DNA of 54,711 bases from JBBRQP01 sp038226175. Its GTDB lineage: Bacteria; Cyanobacteriota; Cyanobacteriia; Gloeobacterales; Anthocerotibacteraceae. A program made the translations under genes and the position numbers. Below the pieces are notes generated by a model. The model was given only the letters and a program-made list of their open reading frames with translations, was not told where the DNA came from and did no database searches. This document shows, one piece after another, positions 42,229-49,615 of this stretch (the stretch's first letter is position 1; the number at the start of each line of letters is the position of its first letter). The stretch covers positions 1 through 54,711 of the forward strand of contig JBBRQP010000012.1 of the NCBI GenBank assembly GCA_038226175.1. The letters are read 5' to 3'.

Positions 42229-42897
42229 ATGGGGTTACCTACCGTTATTATTCCCGGCTATCTGGCAGCAGCGCAGGACTATTTGCCGCTGCAAGATGAC
42301 TTGATCAAGCAAAGTATGCCGACGGTGATTGTCCCGCTACGGCAATCTTCTTGGTTACCTACTTTAGGAGGTCGCCCGGTCACACCAATTTTGCAAGCCA
42401 TTGCCCACACGATTGAGCAAACCTGCCGTATCTATGGCACAACCCACGTTAATTTAATTGGACACTCCGCCGGAGGGTGGATTGCACGAATTTTGTTGGG
42501 AGAAAAACCCTACTTTGGACACACTTGGGGCTTACATGCTCAAGTGGCGACGTTAGTTACCCTAGGCACACCGCATCTGAGCCAAGAACGCTTCACACGT
42601 ACCAATATGGAATTTGTCAACATGACCTATCCGGGGGCTTTTCAGCCGCAGGTGCGCTATGTGTGTCTAGCCGGAAGAGCGGTTGAAGGACGCAATAACT
42701 GGTTTACGCGTCAGAGCTATCAACTCACCTGCGGCGATGGGGATACCTGGGGCGATGGCATCACCCCCATTACGTCGGCTCATCTTGCTGGAGCCAAAAA
42801 TCTAACTTTAGAAAGGGTATTTCATTCGCCACGAGGGGGTAGATTCTGGTATGGTTCACCAAAAGCCTTAGCGCAGTGGATGGCCTATATCTGTTAG
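42229..42897 (+). CDS. Alpha/beta hydrolase, lipase-like
   Basis: The protein has about 222 residues from ATG 42229 (MGLPTVIIPGYLAAA); an upstream frame to 42166 is less likely. The nucleophile Ser is in NLIGHSAGGWIARILL, and LVTLGTPHLSQ follows as in PGAP1/lipase-type hydrolases. The later Asp and His (GDGDTWGDGITP, ERVFHSPRGG) are plausible triad members. The substrate is unknown, though lipids or esters are expected. It is followed by the lipoprotein gene. Confidence 0.85.
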   Translation: MGLPTVIIPGYLAAAQDYLPLQDDLIKQSMPTVIVPLRQSSWLPTLGGRPVTPILQAIAHTIEQTCRIYGTTHVNLIGHSAGGWIARILLGEKPYFGHTWGLHAQVATLVTLGTPHLSQERFTRTNMEFVNMTYPGAFQPQVRYVCLAGRAVEGRNNWFTRQSYQLTCGDGDTWGDGITPITSAHLAGAKNLTLERVFHSPRGGRFWYGSPKALAQWMAYIC

Positions 42898-42905
42898 CTG
42901 AGGTG

Positions 42906-43709
42906 ATGACTATTTTGATGCTTGTTGTGGTGCGTTCTCAATTTATTTTGCGCAGTTTGGGCTTGGGGACGCTGATGTGTTTACTGACGGGGTGCGTCAA
43001 CTATCAGTTGGGCTTAGACCTACACTGGGATGGCAGTGGCACGCTCAATCAACAGGTGCAAATCGAGCCCTTACTAGCGGTCTTGGCACGCCCCCAAATC
43101 CAGCAAGTAATGCGTCAACTGAGCATACAAACTGAACAAGTTGGTGCCCAGCTGACCACAACAGAAGACCTCAGCGAGTTGCAAGTACGTTTAGCCTTCC
43201 GGCAGCTGCGGGATTTAGAGATGAAATTCAAGATACTTTTTGCAACAACTGCGGCTTCGCCAAAGCAAGAGCCAATAACAACAACTAAGTTAGAGAGACC
43301 TGCCGCCCAATCTACGCCTACTATTTTATCTATGGGTACGCTGGTCAAATCAGTACAGCTAGATACCCGCGATTTTTTTGTGATGACCTATTATCATGCG
43401 GTGGGTGAGTTTGACCTGCGTCCCTGGCGGCACATTCCCTTGCGTGTTTACGGACAAACCTTGTCCTTGCCGAGTGATAAGTTGGTGCAATTACATCTGC
43501 GATTAGGATTACCCTGGCCAGCACTCGCTACCAATGCGCGTGAGGTGCAAGGCAATACACTCGTCTGGCAGATCAGTACGGAGCGTATTAATAAATTAGA
43601 AGCCAGTTTCTTATTACCCAATCTAGTAGGGCTATCTTGGGTGAGTGGCATATTTAGTTTACTTAGTTTGGGTCTAGGGTTACGTTGGCTAGCGCGACGG
43701 GCATCTTAA
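42906..43709 (+). CDS. DUF3153 lipoprotein (LppM-like)
   Basis: The protein has about 267 residues from ATG 42906. The lipobox LLTGC places the lipidated Cys at residue 30, followed by VNYQLGLDLHWDGSGTL and QVQIEPLLAVLA, as in the DUF3153 family. A C-terminal membrane helix (WVSGIFSLLSLGLGLRWLARRAS) ends it. It is an exported, membrane-linked protein of unknown role, and follows the hydrolase by 8 bp. Confidence 0.8.
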   Translation: MTILMLVVVRSQFILRSLGLGTLMCLLTGCVNYQLGLDLHWDGSGTLNQQVQIEPLLAVLARPQIQQVMRQLSIQTEQVGAQLTTTEDLSELQVRLAFRQLRDLEMKFKILFATTAASPKQEPITTTKLERPAAQSTPTILSMGTLVKSVQLDTRDFFVMTYYHAVGEFDLRPWRHIPLRVYGQTLSLPSDKLVQLHLRLGLPWPALATNAREVQGNTLVWQISTERINKLEASFLLPNLVGLSWVSGIFSLLSLGLGLRWLARRAS

Positions 43710-43727
43710 GTAAGGTAATCTAGCGCT

Positions 43728-44111
43728 GTGCCTGTGCTCACCATCACCCCGGCTGCAACTCGGGAAGTCAGCCTCTATTTTCCCTATTACCCGACTACGC
43801 GTCGCCATTTGTTGCCCTTGGCGTTAGGTCTTTATCATCAGGGCAAGTTTCAAGGTGAGCGGCGCTTAGCAGGCATAAACCAAAAAGTTATTCCGTTGAC
43901 GCTTACCTGGCAGTTACATCGTCAGCCAGCTGAGCTGACGCTCTGTCAAGCAGAATTTTGTCCTCTAGCACAGCCACCTCTGCTGTATGAGCTGGCCTTT
44001 CCCAATATAGAATTTATCGGGTATCTGATGGAGTTAGCTCAAGATTATAGCGAGGGCAAGCCGCTAGAGTTACCGCAACAGTTTTATCGGCGAATCTTGG
44101 GCTATAGCTGA
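43728..44111 (+). CDS. EbsA-family protein
   Basis: The 127-residue protein starts with GTG 43728. The segments REVSLYFPYYPTTRRHLLPLALGLYHQG and YELAFPNIEFIGYLMEL correspond to the EbsA family of cyanobacteria, known from Synechococcus elongatus as essential for biofilm self-suppression and type IV pilus assembly. The match is by recollection of the family pattern. It converges with the DUF2237 gene, with 2 bp between the stops. Confidence 0.72.
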   Translation: MPVLTITPAATREVSLYFPYYPTTRRHLLPLALGLYHQGKFQGERRLAGINQKVIPLTLTWQLHRQPAELTLCQAEFCPLAQPPLLYELAFPNIEFIGYLMELAQDYSEGKPLELPQQFYRRILGYS

Positions 44112-44113
44112 TA

Positions 44114-44476
44114 TCAGCTGTTTAGAGCGTGGCGTTTAAGGTCTGCTAGGGTAATCACACTCAGAGCAGCACTATGGGTTGCAGCCAAATTGACCGGTGG
44201 CGCGACTCCAGCCTCTAGGGCTTCTTGCCAACGGGCCGCACACAGGCACCAACCATCTCCCGGCTGTAATCCCGGAAATCCAGGCATCGGCGTACTCAAG
44301 TCATTGCCTTGAGACTTAGTAAATGCCAAAAAATCTACAGTGATCTGAGCACAGACCACATGCATGCCACGATCACTCGGGCCAGTCTGACAGTAACCAT
44401 CCCGCAAAAATCCGGTCATCGGAGCGGTACAACAGCTCACTAGCTGACCACCAAGAACATTTTGTGCGTCGGACAT
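44114..44476 (-). CDS. DUF2237 family protein
   Basis: The 120-residue protein has CCTAPMTGFLRDGYCQTGPSDRGMHVVCA, FLAFTKSQGNDLSTP and GDGWCLCAARWQEAL, a conserved family with many Cys and no known activity. Cytoplasmic. Confidence 0.85.
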   Translation of the reverse strand: MSDAQNVLGGQLVSCCTAPMTGFLRDGYCQTGPSDRGMHVVCAQITVDFLAFTKSQGNDLSTPMPGFPGLQPGDGWCLCAARWQEALEAGVAPPVNLAATHSAALSVITLADLKRHALNS

Positions 44477-44523
44477 AGTTGGGGTAACTCGTTATGTGAT
44501 GAAGAGCAGGGTGTGTTTTTACT

Positions 44524-44874
44524 TTAAGCAAAACTATCGGCACCGAATAGGCCAACGAGGGTATTAACAATGGCAATGACAATGGCAGCAATCAAGGCTG
44601 TACCAAAGGAAGCTACTGTAAAACCGGAGACTAAATTTGAGGCGACCATAATGCCGATGGCGTTAATCACAAACGTAAATAGTCCAAGAGTCAGGACATT
44701 TAAGGGCAAAGTTAGCAGTAATAAAATCGGTCTGACAAGACCATTGAAGGCGCCGATCACGATAGCTGCGATCAGGGCTGCCGTAAAAGTCGTAACCGTA
44801 AATCCGGGAACCACATAGGAGGCTCCCAATAAAACAATCCCGGAAACCAACCAACTCAGCAGGAAATTTGTCAT
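44524..44874 (-). CDS. Phage holin superfamily IV-like membrane protein
   Basis: The 116-residue protein is nearly all hydrophobic with four helices. It matches the PF04020-type pattern (LLSWLVSGIVLLGASYVVPGF, LVRPILLLLTLPLNVLTLGLF, FVINAIGIMVASNLV). Despite the family name, chromosomal copies are common in bacteria without prophages, and nothing phage-like surrounds it here. Confidence 0.82.
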   Translation of the reverse strand: MTNFLLSWLVSGIVLLGASYVVPGFTVTTFTAALIAAIVIGAFNGLVRPILLLLTLPLNVLTLGLFTFVINAIGIMVASNLVSGFTVASFGTALIAAIVIAIVNTLVGLFGADSFA

Positions 44875-44973
44875 GACTAGTCTCTGGTTCTTAGGTTGAT
44901 CCTAGCATTTTGATAAGGAGCAGTCAGGGTCTTTGACCGAGTTCTTCCTACGTGAGGCAACCAATTTGTGAGA

Positions 44974-45762
44974 TCAGGTAGTAATTAAGTCAAGTTCATA
45001 GATCTTTTTCCTTGCATTATCAAAGAGGAATACCCTATCAAATTTAGAGGGGTAAGTTTTTTGTAGGACTTCTTCTTTAAAATCAAATATTGTCGCCAGT
45101 GAAGATGGCACGGTGTCGAAGTTAGTAAGTAACCAAATTTCAGCACAGCGTTTCCGATATTCCTCAACTTTTGGTTCTTTTCTAGCCAAGGCACTACTAA
45201 TGTGGTTTTCCTCTAGCTCAGGAAGAAATTCACTAAGTGGAGCATTGAAAAAAGATTCTTTTGAGTCAGATAGGCGGCTTACTGTCACACGCTTTATTTC
45301 TTCTGGAAGAGTGTCACTATTCTCTTCATTATAATTGTCTCCTGGCTTTGGCATATTTCTCGAGACCAGCTCTACAAGTTGTTTGGATAGACACCCAATA
45401 TCTTTGCTGCTTAGATTATGAGAGAACCTGACAGTAACCAATACATTAGCAAGGTTTTGCGCCAAATGTAATGACTGTGCTTCGCTGGTAATTTTTTTAC
45501 ATATGGTTTCTTGAGCTTGCTGTGAAGAAATATTTTGCCTTCTATTTATAGTTTCTTCTTGAGCTTGCTGGGAATTCCAGTATAAATCAGTCAACTCTAT
45601 ACCAATAATTTTGTCATTAGTAGTTACTAGAAAGTCTGGGCTTTCCGATTTAATAATCTTCCCTTCGGGAAAGTTTATTAGCGTTAATTTGAAGCGGTTG
45701 AGTTGCTCATACTCTGTCCTATTTTTATCTTCTGCATTATTCGATAGATGATTGAGAGGCAT
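44974..45762 (-). CDS. Putative PD-(D/E)xK-like nuclease, accessory
   Basis: The 262-residue protein has an N-terminal segment PDFLVTTNDKIIGIELTDLYW that resembles a PD-(D/E)xK core (Asp, then Glu in E-L-T, with the Lys replaced). A helical, charged body with a Gln-rich stretch (SQQAQEETI, SSQQAQETI) follows, then a C-terminal strand region AEIWLLTNFD...FDRVFLFDN. It is AT-richer than its neighbours and stands alone next to a tRNA gene, which hints at horizontal acquisition. Activity is inference. Confidence 0.5.
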   Translation of the reverse strand: MPLNHLSNNAEDKNRTEYEQLNRFKLTLINFPEGKIIKSESPDFLVTTNDKIIGIELTDLYWNSQQAQEETINRRQNISSQQAQETICKKITSEAQSLHLAQNLANVLVTVRFSHNLSSKDIGCLSKQLVELVSRNMPKPGDNYNEENSDTLPEEIKRVTVSRLSDSKESFFNAPLSEFLPELEENHISSALARKEPKVEEYRKRCAEIWLLTNFDTVPSSLATIFDFKEEVLQKTYPSKFDRVFLFDNARKKIYELDLITT

Positions 45763-45919
45763 TGCAATATTTCATCTGAGTATTCAAACTTAAATACTAT
45801 AACTGTTGTTGCATACTTTAACCAACTGTCCAAGACTCTATCCTAATAAATGCAACTGAATAATATTTTTCATCCTTCAGGTAAATCTGAAGACTTCTTC
45901 TAGAGCGGGTTACAAGACT

Positions 45920-45992
45920 TGGGCAATGACGGACTCGAACCGCCGACATCCTCGGTGTAAACGAGGCGCTCTACCAACTGAGCTAATTGCCC
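45920..45992 (-). tRNA. trnV: tRNA-Val (TAC)
   Basis: A 73-nt cloverleaf on the minus strand: acceptor GGGCAAT/ATTGCCC, D arm TAGCTCAGTTGGTAGAGC, anticodon stem CCTCG/CGAGG with loop TTTACAC (anticodon TAC), and T arm GGCGGTTCGAGTCCGTC. CCA is not encoded. Confidence 0.95.
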
Positions 45993-46017
45993 GACATCTT
46001 TATAATTTACCAGAAAG

Positions 46018-46701
46018 TTATGACAGACGGGCAGGTTCACGCTCAGGACTATTAGGAAAAACCGAATGCGGACTCTTAAACGTCTTCTGGGCTTCGGGAG
46101 ATTGGCAAGCGATCATGGTTTTGACATGTTCCCCCTCATCATCTCGGATATTCACAAACGTGTCGTAGAGCGTCTTGATTACGGGACGGCGCTCTTCCGG
46201 TTTACGGGCTGTTTGAAACTCATCAAACATGTACAGGTCGCCCTTAGTGTAGTAGTCAATGGCAATGGGAGGCGCGGGCTGAGTTTTGAGTTGAGCGCCA
46301 TTCGTCACCAAAAACTCACTGTAGGTGTGAAAAGCATGTTGCTCGACAAGTTCCATGAAGTAGTAGGCCGAACGCGGGGCAACCAGATAAAGCACCACAC
46401 AGACCCAGTAGTAAAGTACAGCCACCGTACGCGCCAGCAAGCGGTCAATAAACCTGGCATTACCGCCCAAAGATTCCATAATTAGCAGATGATGTAGCTC
46501 ATTCCAGGTTTCAGCAAAATGGACTTTGAGCCAGTCAGCTTTGCGCCAAAGACCCAGGGTTTCATAAAGATGTAATACAGACAAAAATGAAAAATAGGGT
46601 ACACGGGCGATAGTTTCTAGGACATAAAACCGGGGATAGGGACGGTTGCGATAAACGATATCCACTAAAAACACGAAAAAGTTGACTAGTAGACGAATCA
46701 T
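46018..46701 (-). CDS. Plastid terminal oxidase-like quinol oxidase (PTOX/AOX family)
   Basis: The 227-residue membrane-associated di-iron protein has the ligand motifs of the alternative-oxidase family: VLETIARVPYFSFLSVLHLYE, ETWNELHHLLIMESLG, YYFMELVEQHAFHTY and VNIRDDEGEHVKTM. PTOX moves electrons from plastoquinol to oxygen, acting as a safety valve for photosynthesis and aiding carotenoid desaturation. Only some cyanobacteria have it. The promoter side faces pyrC with a TACAAT box. Confidence 0.9.
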   Translation of the reverse strand: MIRLLVNFFVFLVDIVYRNRPYPRFYVLETIARVPYFSFLSVLHLYETLGLWRKADWLKVHFAETWNELHHLLIMESLGGNARFIDRLLARTVAVLYYWVCVVLYLVAPRSAYYFMELVEQHAFHTYSEFLVTNGAQLKTQPAPPIAIDYYTKGDLYMFDEFQTARKPEERRPVIKTLYDTFVNIRDDEGEHVKTMIACQSPEAQKTFKSPHSVFPNSPEREPARLS

Positions 46702-46820
46702 GGGTATGCTCCGAACATTTGCGTCTACTTCTATTGTAACGAAGGTAGCCCAGACCTATCGTTAGGCTTGAGTCCGGGAACAGCATGAGGGACAATACTT
46801 CAGGCGCAGGTTAAGACATC

Positions 46821-48044
46821 ATGAAGTTTACATTGACAGGTTCGCGGGTACTAGACCCTTCGCAAAATAGCGATCAGGTACGGGACATCAGCTGGCAGGA
46901 GGGCGTATTAGGTGAACCTCAGTCTAGTCTACCGCTCACAGCTGGAGCAGGGTGGGTCAGTGGACCGGGTTTGGTGGATCTGTATGCTCACAGTGGCGAA
47001 CCGGGTTATGAACAGCGCGAGACCCTAGCAAGTTTGGTCAAAGCTGGCTATGCAGGTGGGTTTACCCAGTTGACCCTACTGCCAGATACCTGTCCTGCCT
47101 TAGATCAGGTTAGTTCTCTACGCTTGGTGCAAAGTATGGCACCAGCCACGCTTAATGTGTTGGGTGCGATGACGAAAGGCTGTCGCGGTGAGCACTTAGT
47201 TGAATTTGGTGAGATGGCAGATTGGGTAGCAGGGTTTACGGATAATCAACCGATTACTAATTGGCAGCAGTTGCGGCATGTACTAGACTACGTACGTCCC
47301 TTCAATAAACCTATTTTTGTGTATCCGCGTGATCAACGATTTCAGCAAGGCGTTGCCCAGGAAAGTTCACTAGCCTTAGCCTTGGGACTAACCACAAGCC
47401 CCGCTTTAGCAGAAACTTCTGCGCTTGAAACGTTACTTGAACTAGTTCGCCTAACCGGAACTCAGGTGCATGTGATGCGCTTAGCAACCGCAGGAGGTGT
47501 CGCTCTAATGCGCCGCGCCAAGGATGAAGGTTTGCCGGTGACTTGTAGTGTGACCGTCGCACAGTTAATCCATAGCGAAGAAGAACTGGTTACGTTAGAT
47601 CCGCTATTGCGTTTTGAACCGCCTTTGGGTAACAAGATTGACCATCAGGCGTTATTGGCAGGCTTACGCGATGGCACAATTGACGCGATTGCCACGGATC
47701 ATACACCTTGGACCTATGCCGAGAAAATGGTGCCCTTTACCCAAGCACCAGCAGGGGCGATCATGCTAGAGCTGGCATTGCCTTTATTGTGGTCGCAGCT
47801 AGTCACTCCTGGTCACCTTGAAGCGCTGACACTTTGGCGAGCCTTAACGATGGGGCCGACTGAGATCTTGCGCTTACCTTCCAATCCGAGTTGGATTACT
47901 TTTGACCCGGAGCAAGCCTGGCAAGTAAGTGCTGAAACTTTGCATAGCCTCTCGACGGCAACGCCTTGGCTAGGTAAATGGCTCAAGGGAAAAGTTTGTG
48001 GCGTTTGGACTATGCACAGGTATATAGCTTCTACGCTAGAGTAG
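46821..48044 (+). CDS. pyrC: Dihydroorotase-like protein with degenerate metal site
   Basis: The 407-residue amidohydrolase of the DHOase family has GPGLVDLYAHSGEPGYE where active enzymes have DxHxH; Y55 replaces the first His. The HxxD/E region reads FVYPRD, with no His. The late Asp is kept in IATDHTPW. This resembles the catalytically weakened DHOase homologues (often annotated pyrC in cyanobacteria, PyrC' in Pseudomonas) that support aspartate carbamoyltransferase. It is followed 14 bp on by a metallophosphoesterase. Confidence 0.85.
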   Translation: MKFTLTGSRVLDPSQNSDQVRDISWQEGVLGEPQSSLPLTAGAGWVSGPGLVDLYAHSGEPGYEQRETLASLVKAGYAGGFTQLTLLPDTCPALDQVSSLRLVQSMAPATLNVLGAMTKGCRGEHLVEFGEMADWVAGFTDNQPITNWQQLRHVLDYVRPFNKPIFVYPRDQRFQQGVAQESSLALALGLTTSPALAETSALETLLELVRLTGTQVHVMRLATAGGVALMRRAKDEGLPVTCSVTVAQLIHSEEELVTLDPLLRFEPPLGNKIDHQALLAGLRDGTIDAIATDHTPWTYAEKMVPFTQAPAGAIMLELALPLLWSQLVTPGHLEALTLWRALTMGPTEILRLPSNPSWITFDPEQAWQVSAETLHSLSTATPWLGKWLKGKVCGVWTMHRYIASTLE

Positions 48045-48058
48045 AAATAGAGGTACCC

Positions 48059-48715
48059 ATGAAACTTATTGTAGGTTCTGATTATCACGGCAGTGCAGTA
48101 CTACAAGAAGAGGCACTACAACAGCTCATTACCGCGGATAGTTATATCAATTGTGGAGATTTTTGTACTTGGGCAGGCGCACAACCAGGCGCACGCGATC
48201 ATGGCTATGACTCCAGAGGGGCACAGGAAGTACAGAGCTTGCATCAGTTTCTGACGCGTATTGAGCAGATGGGTAAACCTTGGCTATTTTTACCGGGTAA
48301 TCATGACCCAGCGGCGGCGGTTTTGCAAGAGATGAATCAGGACTTTGAACATGGTCAAGCGATTACGGCTTCAGGCTTAATGTGGCTGTGTGGCGTGAGA
48401 CTCTTGGTGGTTCCCTGGACACCGCCCTGTGGCTGGAGTTGGCCTTTGACCCGGGATCATGTGCGGGAATTGTTGGCTGATTATGGAACTTCAACTACTG
48501 ATATTTTGCTCACCCACGCCCCGCCTAAGGGCATCTTAGATGAGGATGGCAAATGGTATCACCGCAAAACACCGACCCTGCGACCACTAGCAGATGCCCT
48601 CAGACCTCGGTTTTTTTTGTGTGGTCACATGCATCTAGATGGCGGTAAAACGGTTGTTGATAATGGCACAACGTTTGTGAATGCGGCGTTACATAATATG
48701 GCTCTGGAAGTTTAG
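48059..48715 (+). CDS. Calcineurin-like metallophosphoesterase
   Basis: The 218-residue protein starts at ATG 48059; a longer frame overlaps pyrC. The five metallophosphoesterase blocks are visible: GSDYHG, CGDFCTW, LPGNHDPAA, LLTHAPPKG and CGHMHLDGG. A binuclear metal phosphoesterase is expected; its substrate is not predictable. Confidence 0.88.
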   Translation: MKLIVGSDYHGSAVLQEEALQQLITADSYINCGDFCTWAGAQPGARDHGYDSRGAQEVQSLHQFLTRIEQMGKPWLFLPGNHDPAAAVLQEMNQDFEHGQAITASGLMWLCGVRLLVVPWTPPCGWSWPLTRDHVRELLADYGTSTTDILLTHAPPKGILDEDGKWYHRKTPTLRPLADALRPRFFLCGHMHLDGGKTVVDNGTTFVNAALHNMALEV

Positions 48716-48802
48716 GGCACCTTAAATACTATGGATTGGGGTGTGGAGACTTTGTTAAGCTGAGAGTGACAATAATGAATAACTGAAATAAGGAATCTTG
48801 CC

Positions 48803-49048
48803 ATGGCTGTTACTATCCTAGATCAGGTTCTAGCTGCAACTCGCATGACTGAGCCTGAGATGAGGCAAGAGATTGCCATCATGCTCTTTCAAAAAGAAAA
48901 ACTTATACTTGCTCAGGCAAGTCAATTTTCTGGAATATACCGTGTTGCCTTTCAGCATTTATTGGCTAGTCGTCAAATTCCCATGCATTACAGTATCGAA
49001 GATTTTGAACAAGATATTAAAAATTTGCAAGAATCGGATAGACTGTGA
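48803..49048 (+). CDS. UPF0175 antitoxin-like protein
   Basis: The 81-residue protein has EMRQEIAIMLFQKEKLILAQAS, FQHLLASRQIPMHYSIEDFEQD, the pattern of the UPF0175 family of antitoxin-like DNA-binding proteins. Its stop overlaps by 4 nt the start of a DUF3368 PIN-like gene, the standard toxin-antitoxin layout. Confidence 0.85.
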   Translation: MAVTILDQVLAATRMTEPEMRQEIAIMLFQKEKLILAQASQFSGIYRVAFQHLLASRQIPMHYSIEDFEQDIKNLQESDRL

Positions 49049-49290
49049 TCGTTATTAGTGATGCATCCCCTATCAATAACTTGGCAGCAACTAATTACCT
49101 ATATCTCTTACAAAAACTGTATGGCACGGTTTTCATCTCCGAAGCAGTTTATCAAGAATTGACTGATCTAATTTTCCTGTTGCCAGTGCAGATTTGGATA
49201 TTCTGGATTACTACATTTGTGGTTGAATCACTAAAAAGGGTAGTAAAGTTCGACTTTTTCTGGCTTTGTTACCTTTTTTTATAGAATGTT
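49045..49290 (+). pseudogene. DUF3368 PIN-like toxin, truncated and frameshifted
   Basis: The first 41 residues (MIVISDASPINNLAATNYLYLLQKLYGTVFISEAVYQEL) are a normal PIN-like DUF3368 start. After about 49167 the frame changes: PVASADLDILDYYICG, which looks like the remaining family sequence, is encoded in another frame and ends in TGA. The rest of the usual 160 residues is missing. The toxin is inactive by frameshift and deletion, leaving the antitoxin orphaned. Confidence 0.72.
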
Positions 49291-49365
49291 ATGGATGTGT
49301 AAGATACACCTCTAGAATCAATAGGGCTTTACTAAAGATAGAGAGTAGACACTAATTCAAACAAT

Positions 49366-49535
49366 CTAATTTACAGCACTAGCAGTGCGTTCTTTTGACT
49401 CACTTTTATCTTCGGGTACGGCGAGACCTTTCTTGTATAGATCCTCTAGGTTGCTCTGGGCATCTTTAGTAAGACGTTGTTACTCATAGCAGAGAATTTC
49501 CACAAGTAGATAACATTTTTTATTACTATAAACCA
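49366..49535 (-). pseudogene. Small gene interrupted by in-frame TAA
   Basis: From ATG 49535 a minus-strand frame reads MVYSNKKCYLLVEILCYE, then TAA, then in the same frame RLTKDAQSNLEDLYKKGLAV and PEDKSESKERTASAVN to TAG at 49366-49368. Both halves look like protein, with a charged helical second part. It is likely a former gene of 56 residues, or a fragment of one, broken by one nonsense codon. No family recognised. Confidence 0.4.
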
Positions 49536-49570
49536 TCGGCGCAAGGCAAAGGTAAGTTTTGCATTACGCC

Positions 49571-49592
49571 AAAAGCCCAGCAAAATCTGGGG
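49571..49592 (-). terminator. Weak terminator after clpB
   Basis: On the minus strand CCCCAGATTTTGCTGGG then CTTTT forms a short hairpin about 25 bp after the clpB stop. Confidence 0.45.
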
Positions 49593-49615
49593 TTGCAAGT
49601 ATTGCTATAGAGCAG

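Larger units (their letters stand above)
49291..49615. other. Intergenic gap before clpB
   Basis: There are 325 bp between the broken toxin and the clpB stop. On the minus strand it contains a short interrupted frame (49366-49535, separate entry) and a hairpin at 49571-49592. Otherwise nothing supported. Confidence 0.5.

Noticed and set aside
44524..44874. Prophage remnant suggested by the holin-like protein
   Set aside because: No endolysin, structural or integrase genes are nearby and chromosomal copies of this family are common.
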